This document shows, one piece after another, positions 3,985 to 8,475 of a DNA stretch of 8,475 nt. A model generated the notes under the pieces. It had not been told where the DNA came from. It was given only the letters and a program-made list of their open reading frames with translations, and did no database searches. Each line of letters begins with the position of its first letter. Position 1 is the first letter of the stretch. The translations under genes and the position numbers were made by a program. Source of the DNA: Patescibacteria group bacterium (GTDB lineage: Bacteria > Patescibacteriota > Minisyncoccia > Minisyncoccales > CG1-02-41-26); NCBI GenBank assembly GCA_018830365.1, contig JAHJSK010000107.1, positions 1 through 8,475 on the forward strand. Reading direction: 5' to 3'.

Positions 3985-5193
3985 ATGCATGCTGTTCGCG
4001 CGCATTATTCCAGAACCATCTATAATATGTCAAAAAATAATCTTCCTTATTTTAAAACAAAACAAATGATCCAAGAAAAAAGTTTGGCTAAATTTTTAAA
4101 AAGGAAATTTTTCCCTCGCAGTATAAAAGGAAAATTCCCACAGCATTATTTAACTCAAACAAACCCTTCTTTCGCGCTAAATTTTATTAGAAATAATTCC
4201 GACCAACGCCCATACTTTCTTCGTTTTGATATTCAGCTTTATTATCCCTCAATTCATCCGCAAATTTTGCGCCAGAAAATACCAGAAATTTACCAAAAAT
4301 TATCGAACAAATCTCCTTCTCGCCGTTTCAAAAAATATCTCAAAAAAGAAATTCCAGAATTTCTTGCAAAATCTCCATATAGAAAAGGTCTGCCAATTGG
4401 ATCCTCAATGGCAGCTATTTTAAGCGGAATTTTCCTTTTGGATTTAGATTTGGAAATAAAAAATCCTTTTCTTCGTTATGTTGATGATTATCTTATTTTT
4501 TGTAAAAAGAAGGATGATCCGCAAAGACTATTAAAAGAACTAATCTTGCCAAAATTAAAGGAATTAGGATTAGAGTTAAATGAGAAAAAATTGTCATCTG
4601 GCAGATTTCATCGAGATAAACTTAATTTCATTGGATTTGATTTTTATGCCGGTTATTTCCAAATCAATAAAAATAAAATTGAAGAATTGAAAAAGAAAAT
4701 TATTAAATTTACTTTTTTGGGGAAGAAGAAAGCGAGAGGAGCGATTGTCAAATCTCTAAATAATCATATATTAGGATTTTGCCATTATTTTAAACTTGCA
4801 TCTTGTAAGAAAGAACTCTCAGAATTAGATGCTTTTATTAGACAAAGATTAAGACGATGGCTTATAAAAAACAAAGATCAAAAAAATCGCCAAGCCAATC
4901 TGTTTCTATCAAATGCGGTCTTAAAAAATCTCGGATTAAAATCCCTATTAGAGATTAAAGAGAAATATGATGCCAAAAATAGGCATATTTTTAGAAAATC
5001 AAAGAAAAAAGGAAAGAAAACTGGTCTAAAATCTTCATCGTCTTCTAACTTAGATTCTCACAAAATCCAGAAAAATATGTTCAATCAGGGCTATTTTGTG
5101 GTCTTAAAAGAATTAAGGGAGATTACCAAGAAGCTGACCAAAATTGAAAAAAACCTAAAAGAAATTAATAAAATTCTGGCTAATCAAAATTAG
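3985..5193 (+). CDS. Divergent reverse transcriptase, YVDD type
   Basis: 402 residues. Motif A is RFDIQLYYPSI with Asp82, motif 4 is GLPIGSSMAAI at 135-145, the catalytic motif is YVDD at 165-168, motif 7 is NFIGF at 214-218, and a maturase-like thumb helix follows (HILGFCHYFK, LDAFIRQRLRRWL, 261-293). Then come a Lys/Ser-rich linker (337-354) and a predicted coiled coil (about 371-400). Only about 80 residues precede motif A, roughly 60 fewer than in well-known retroelement enzymes, so motif 1 and part of motif 2 are missing. A stop codon at 3979 blocks an in-frame extension. Motif 4 matches neither the QGxxxSP of group II introns and retrons nor the GxxxSQ of diversity-generating retroelements. 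An internal ATG at 4027 is an alternative start. The role is unknown: it could be retroelement or defence related. Confidence 0.85.
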   Translation: MHAVRAHYSRTIYNMSKNNLPYFKTKQMIQEKSLAKFLKRKFFPRSIKGKFPQHYLTQTNPSFALNFIRNNSDQRPYFLRFDIQLYYPSIHPQILRQKIPEIYQKLSNKSPSRRFKKYLKKEIPEFLAKSPYRKGLPIGSSMAAILSGIFLLDLDLEIKNPFLRYVDDYLIFCKKKDDPQRLLKELILPKLKELGLELNEKKLSSGRFHRDKLNFIGFDFYAGYFQINKNKIEELKKKIIKFTFLGKKKARGAIVKSLNNHILGFCHYFKLASCKKELSELDAFIRQRLRRWLIKNKDQKNRQANLFLSNAVLKNLGLKSLLEIKEKYDAKNRHIFRKSKKKGKKTGLKSSSSSNLDSHKIQKNMFNQGYFVVLKELREITKKLTKIEKNLKEINKILANQN

Positions 5194-5202
5194 CCAGAAT
5201 TT
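5171..5202 (+). terminator. Perfect 14-bp hairpin overlapping the reverse transcriptase stop
   Basis: AAATTCTGGCTAAT (5171-5184), loop CAAA, ATTAGCCAGAATTT (5189-5202). The stop TAG (5191-5193) lies in the right arm. No T-run follows, so termination is only a guess; it could also stabilise the 3' end or be a site recognised by the enzyme. Confidence 0.55.
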
Positions 5203-5229
5203 GCCAAAATAAAGTAAAAACCCTATTTT

Positions 5230-5303
5230 CCTTGCTATTCCGTACCAAGGGGTTGACCTTTGGGCAAGGAGTTATGGGAAAAGAGGAAAGCCACTGCTCT
5301 TTT
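5230..5303 (-). terminator. Hairpin cluster downstream of the secreted-protein gene
   Basis: In the gap between the two convergent genes, CCTTGC (5230-5235) pairs with GCAAGG (5264-5269) around an inner CCAA...TTGG stem. AAAAGAG (5279-5285) pairs with CTCTTTT (5297-5303). On the minus strand the first hairpin is followed by a loose T-rich stretch, so it may end the gene at 5312-7012. Confidence 0.45.
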
Positions 5304-5311
5304 GCGTCGGG

Positions 5312-7012
5312 TTAACGCAGTAGTGCGAGATCGGCACAACCACACGTTGTATATTGGGCCGCTATATTATTACATATCGTGTTATCAGCGCTCATCAACG
5401 TCGTGCAATCCCCTGCGTTCCACCTGCAAGCATCCCCGGTTGCATCTCTCCCCCAGTACGACCAATTGTCTCGTATACCCACAAGCGTTGTGTAAATGAC
5501 CACGCAACTCATGTTGAGTTGCGCACACTTCGCATTACAACTCAAACCACTAGCAGAATTCAAAATGGGAACCTCTTTGATGTCATCCACTAATCCATTG
5601 CAGTCCTGGTCCTTGCCATCGGCCGTTGTCAGGCCCGTTCCTCCAACAAAGCATGTGACACAGGATTCATCGCAGTCTCCGCTGCCCCATGTTTTGCCGT
5701 CAAGATCGCAATCTTTCCATATTGGACAACACACTCCATTTTTACAGATTTCAAAGTCCTTACCTGCACCGGTGTTTGCATCTGCAACCACAGTTAGTTT
5801 CGCGCTTGGCGTTGTTGTGCCAATGCCGACATTGCCTGTTGAAGAATCAATAGTAAGAACATCGGTAGCACCAGTTGCTCTAATCCGCAATTTATCATCA
5901 CTATTATTCATCCCAATAAACCATTTTTCAGCAAGACCATTTCTGTCTAATCTTAAACCAGTATATTTTCTAGACGCGTTTTTATTTTCTAATCTTATCA
6001 TAGCTGCGCTTTCTGTATCGCTAATATCTAATTTATACCCAGGCGCCGTCGTGCCAATGCCGACATTGCCGTCAACAACTAAATTTCCTGCCACACTTAA
6101 TAAATTTAATGAATTTTGCAATACCTTAACTTCACTTATATAAACCCATCCGCAATTACCAGAAGGAGGCACCTCAACTTTTAAATATTTAAATGGGGTA
6201 TTGCCAGAATAAGTTTGTGTGGCAGACGCTCCTTGATTTACTATATTTGTCCAATTACTATCATCAGAAGAGATTGAAATTGTGCCCGCGCAATTTGGGT
6301 GATTTCCATCACCGCCCCATTTATACATTATTTGGTAATTGCCTGATATAACATTTGAATATGTTATTTTAGCTCTTGCTCTATAATCCCCAGGATACCA
6401 ATAAGTATTAAAATCTCCATCTATAATATTATTCACACTAGTACCATAACAACCGCCCATTCCACAACAAGAAGCAGGGGTTATACAAGCTACTGTTGAA
6501 TCTAAACCAATTTCCAAATTCGCGCTTGGCGCATTCGTCCCAATCCCGACATGTCCGGTATTCGTTATAACCAATTTATTATCTCCATTCCAAAATCTTA
6601 ATTGTTCGCTTGTTTCATCATGATAAATTCCCCATTTCCCCTTGCTTCCACTTTGAATAGCTATTTCAGCATTGCTACCAGCCGCGGTTTTTACATGCAA
6701 TGATTTTTCTGGGTTTGTTGTGCCAATGCCGACTCTCTTATTTACCGCGTCAACTGCGAGAGTATCATTGGCAACCGAAAGCCCGCCTATCACACCAAGA
6801 GCGTTTGCAATAACATTTCCCGCCACGCTAAGCTCTCCTCCTACGCCAAGATCGCCGGCTTTGGTTTGCGCTATTGTTCCCACATTGAGCGGCGCAGGCA
6901 CATTGCCTTCGGGAGGATTAGCGACGGGGGAGTCACCAAATACCAAATAACTCGCTGTCATACTCATAATCAAAACCCCTAAAATTAAAGCAATGTTTTT
7001 TGTTTTGTTCAT
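5312..7012 (-). CDS. Secreted multidomain surface protein (GIGT repeats, discoidin-like, MopE-like, Cys-rich tail)
   Basis: 566 residues from the ATG at 7012 (MNKTKNIALILGVL). A signal peptide covers residues 1 to about 26. Four GIGT-(T/N)-x-P-x-x-x-L-x-(I/V) repeats (about 95, 156, 318, 396) are typical of tail-fibre and adhesin-like proteins of this bacterial group. Residues about 174-299 look like an F5/8 C (discoidin) carbohydrate-binding domain (IIDGDFNTYWYPG near the start, YLKVEVPPSG near the end). Residues 434-477 (DCDLDGKTWGSGDCDESC, DGKDQDCNGLVDD) are a MopE-type metal-binding loop. Residues 480-566 form a domain with eight Cys, presumably disulfide-bonded. An upstream ATG (7048) would add 12 residues encoded within a hairpin; it is less likely. 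It presumably acts outside the cell in adhesion or recognition. Its gene converges on the reverse transcriptase. Confidence 0.8.
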   Translation of the reverse strand: MNKTKNIALILGVLIMSMTASYLVFGDSPVANPPEGNVPAPLNVGTIAQTKAGDLGVGGELSVAGNVIANALGVIGGLSVANDTLAVDAVNKRVGIGTTNPEKSLHVKTAAGSNAEIAIQSGSKGKWGIYHDETSEQLRFWNGDNKLVITNTGHVGIGTNAPSANLEIGLDSTVACITPASCCGMGGCYGTSVNNIIDGDFNTYWYPGDYRARAKITYSNVISGNYQIMYKWGGDGNHPNCAGTISISSDDSNWTNIVNQGASATQTYSGNTPFKYLKVEVPPSGNCGWVYISEVKVLQNSLNLLSVAGNLVVDGNVGIGTTAPGYKLDISDTESAAMIRLENKNASRKYTGLRLDRNGLAEKWFIGMNNSDDKLRIRATGATDVLTIDSSTGNVGIGTTTPSAKLTVVADANTGAGKDFEICKNGVCCPIWKDCDLDGKTWGSGDCDESCVTCFVGGTGLTTADGKDQDCNGLVDDIKEVPILNSASGLSCNAKCAQLNMSCVVIYTTLVGIRDNWSYWGRDATGDACRWNAGDCTTLMSADNTICNNIAAQYTTCGCADLALLR

Positions 7013-7026
7013 ATTTGTATTGCTTG

Positions 7027-7061
7027 CCCTGTTAAATTTGCTTTGCAACTATTTAACAGGG
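7027..7061. repeat. Strong inverted repeat in the leader of the secreted-protein gene
   Basis: CCCTGTTAAAT (7027-7037) pairs with ATTTAACAGGG (7051-7061), and TTGC (7038-7041) with GCAA (7045-7048), giving 15 pairs with a two-base bulge and a three-base loop. It lies 14 bases upstream of the ATG at 7012 and 17 bases past the stop of the small membrane gene. There is no T-run, so a cis-regulatory or RNA-stabilising hairpin is more likely than a terminator. Confidence 0.65.
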
Positions 7062-7078
7062 TAAATTTTGAGATAATC

Positions 7079-7411
7079 TTACGGTGTTAATTTTTTTAAC
7101 AATTTTTCTAAATCTTCTTGTTCTTGTTGAGTCATTGGTTTCGACTTTTTGGGCGTTAATTGTTTTAAAAGTTTTGTTTGCTGTTTTTTCTCTTCTTCTG
7201 TTAATGGCTTATTTTGCGCTGGCGTCAGCCGTTGTAAAATTTGTTCCATTGTTTCTTGTTTAATAATTTTTTGGTCAGAAACGGGAACAAAAAGTTTTTT
7301 TTGAAAATAAATGTATTTTGCAAAAAATACAATAATGACTAAAACAAAAACAACTAATAACAAACTTAATAATCTTTTTTTTCTCACTATTTTTTTAATC
7401 CATTCTTTCAT
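7079..7411 (-). CDS. Small single-pass membrane protein with 23-residue repeats
   Basis: 110 residues from the ATG at 7411 (MKEWIKKIVRKKR). A positively charged N-terminus precedes one membrane helix (about 14-31). The rest is predicted outside the membrane and carries a repeat of period 23: ILQRLTPAQNKPLTEEE starting at 58, LLKQLTPKKSKPMTQQE starting at 81, and a last partial LLKKLTP at 104-110. The repeat pattern L-x-x-L-T-P-x-x-x-K-P-(L/M)-T is charged and helix-prone. Function not recognised. An earlier ATG (7450) would add 13 residues, but it falls between the promoter boxes, so 7411 is preferred. The gene lies between two secreted-protein genes on the same strand and may serve the cell surface. 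Confidence 0.75.
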   Translation of the reverse strand: MKEWIKKIVRKKRLLSLLLVVFVLVIIVFFAKYIYFQKKLFVPVSDQKIIKQETMEQILQRLTPAQNKPLTEEEKKQQTKLLKQLTPKKSKPMTQQEQEDLEKLLKKLTP

Positions 7412-7418
7412 TGATTCT

Positions 7419-7446
7419 ATTCTACTTTTTATAAAAACATTGTCAA
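7419..7446 (-). promoter_or_regulatory. Promoter of the small membrane-protein gene
   Basis: TTGACA (7446-7441), 16-base spacer, TAGAAT (7424-7419). The ATG at 7411 is seven bases past the -10 box, the same spacing as at 1452, again predicting a leaderless mRNA. Confidence 0.65.
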
Positions 7447-7477
7447 ACAACAGCTGTGGAAAACTAATTATTAAAAA

Positions 7478-7531
7478 TTAAAAAAACAAGGTCAACTTCT
7501 TGAAGGGATAAAACCTTTTAAAAAGTTGACC
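7478..7531 (-). terminator. Rho-independent terminator of the Fn3/Ig-like protein gene
   Basis: On the minus strand GGTCAACTT (7531-7523) pairs with AAGTTGACC (7498-7490) with a partly paired interior, and is followed by TTGTTTTTTTAA (7489-7478). It lies 17 bases after the stop at 7548. Confidence 0.8.
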
Positions 7532-7547
7532 CTAATGACATTAACAC

Positions 7548-8475
7548 CTACGGAGATGTACCCATGTACACCCCATATTGGGAACCATAGTATTGTCCCC
7601 AATTTAAGTAAGCTCCACCATCATTCCCTTCTTTCCAGTTGCACCAAGCCCACAGGTCAAACTTTTTTGTTTCGGCATCGTAGCTTGTGTAAAATTTTAC
7701 ATATTGACTTCCGTATGTATCAGACGACAAACATAACCAACCCTCAGTTGGATAATTTAGAATCTTTGCCCAACCCAGCAACTTTCCATTCTCTCTTATT
7801 TGAGGAAGAACCACTTCTCCGGTTGCTGTGCCCCAATGAGGAGGATTTTGAATATCCGCCTCATTAAAACTTATGGAGCCCAATTTGGCCGAATAGGCCA
7901 TCCCAGAAAGCACACGGGTTGTTGGATCATAGAAGACTCCGGAAAAATCTACGATCCCAACACCAGGCTCAGTCTGATAACGCCCTCCGTATGCCAATCC
8001 ATATAAGGGAATAAGTGGCGGCAGCGGGACAACCGTTACGGTTTGCGAAGCAATAAAGGAACCGTAAGTCGCAGTAATCACGGATGTTCCGGTTCCGATG
8101 GCACTTAGCATGTTTCCCAAAACGCTGACAACTTGTGACTCACTGGAAGCAATTTCGCTCTCTGCTGTTACATCTATAGTAGTGTCGTTATCATAGTAAG
8201 CCGTGACAATTGCTATGGTGGTCGCGCTAACGATTAAAGTGGTGGTGCCGAGCGCGAGCTCTATTTTTGTTAGTTGCGGAATTGGCGGTGAAGCAATCGT
8301 GGTGAAAGTCCATGTCCCACTCATCGTTGACGATCCTCTTGTGTCTGTCGCTTTTACTCTCCACTTGTATGTGGTGGAGCCTTTCAACCCCGACAGCGGA
8401 TAATGCGAGACAGTCAACCCCTGCGCAATCTGCGTCAAGGTTTCTGTCCCAAACCAGACATCAAAGACCATTGGA
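7548..8475 (-). CDS. Secreted Fn3/Ig-like surface protein, C-terminal part (5' end outside window)
   Basis: At least 308 residues, frame open at the right edge; the ATG at 8471 is internal (a Pro codon precedes it). The order is a fibronectin type III end (VFDVWFGTETLTQ, GSTTYKWRVKATDTRGS, TWTFTT; residues 1-60), a bacterial Ig-like (BIG2-type) domain (about 63-148, ending VITATYGSFIASQTVTVV), and a C-terminal 150 residues with GLAYGG, FSGVFYDPTTRVLSGMAYS and WISFN-like GSISFNEADIQ. The last part resembles repeats of AWS.NIGWI type common in Candidate Phyla Radiation proteins. The end is rich in Tyr, Gly and Trp. No active site is visible; it presumably functions in attachment. It is terminated at 7478-7531. 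Confidence 0.75.
   Translation of the reverse strand, partial: PMVFDVWFGTETLTQIAQGLTVSHYPLSGLKGSTTYKWRVKATDTRGSSTMSGTWTFTTIASPPIPQLTKIELALGTTTLIVSATTIAIVTAYYDNDTTIDVTAESEIASSESQVVSVLGNMLSAIGTGTSVITATYGSFIASQTVTVVPLPPLIPLYGLAYGGRYQTEPGVGIVDFSGVFYDPTTRVLSGMAYSAKLGSISFNEADIQNPPHWGTATGEVVLPQIRENGKLLGWAKILNYPTEGWLCLSSDTYGSQYVKFYTSYDAETKKFDLWAWCNWKEGNDGGAYLNWGQYYGSQYGVYMGTSP

Noticed and set aside
3844..3985. Retron-type msr-msd upstream of the reverse transcriptase
   Set aside because: The enzyme lacks clear retron hallmarks (an NAxxH-like motif and VTG), and no outer inverted repeat pair with a conserved branching G was found.
5496..6143. 215-residue plus-strand open frame
   Set aside because: It is antisense to the secreted-protein gene, whose repeats, signal peptide and domains are convincing. 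The plus-strand product resembles nothing.

Overview
The window looks like a piece of a Candidate Phyla Radiation (Patescibacteria, Parcubacteria-like) genome. This is inferred from very AT-rich DNA, from large secreted proteins built of GIGT-type repeats plus a discoidin-like domain, a MopE-like calcium/metal loop and a Cys-rich tail, from a dense set of tiny toxin-antitoxin (TA) modules, and from a lone divergent reverse transcriptase. UGA is used as a stop (the ATGA overlap of the PemK pair), so the genetic code looks standard. No tRNA, rRNA or CRISPR array was seen.

Region 1 (1-3740, minus strand) is an eroding array of TA modules. Reading leftwards from 3740 it holds a 16-codon HicB stub, an intact AAA ATPase with a DUF4143-type C-terminus, a RelB-like antitoxin with a frameshifted RelE toxin, an intact ribbon-helix-helix antitoxin with an intact PemK/MazF toxin, and a broken DUF4258 gene with an intact DUF2283 gene. 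Each TA module starts with the same cartridge: a symmetric A-run/T-run hairpin terminator, directly followed by a TTGACT-18-TAAGAT-type promoter. There are four cartridges (about 607-669, 1460-1518, 2227-2291 and 3688-3748), so each unit closes the transcript before it and restarts its own. Between the units lie scraps: an IS30-type transposase core fragment, Gly-rich gene tails, and three copies of a 15-bp sequence.

Region 2 (3740-5310) has a repeat-rich spacer with a conserved 70-bp stem-loop repeat, a second hairpin and a 7-bp tandem repeat. It is followed by a plus-strand reverse transcriptase with a YVDD active site, little or no N-terminal finger region, a non-canonical motif 4 and a coiled-coil tail. 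A perfect 14-bp hairpin overlaps its stop codon.

Region 3 (5310-8475, minus strand) is a surface-protein locus: a partial Fn3/Ig-like secreted protein with a strong terminator, a small single-pass membrane protein with a 23-residue repeat and its own promoter, and a 566-residue secreted multidomain protein whose 3' end converges on the reverse transcriptase. I looked for the template/variable repeat pair that would make the reverse transcriptase a diversity-generating retroelement and did not find one by eye.
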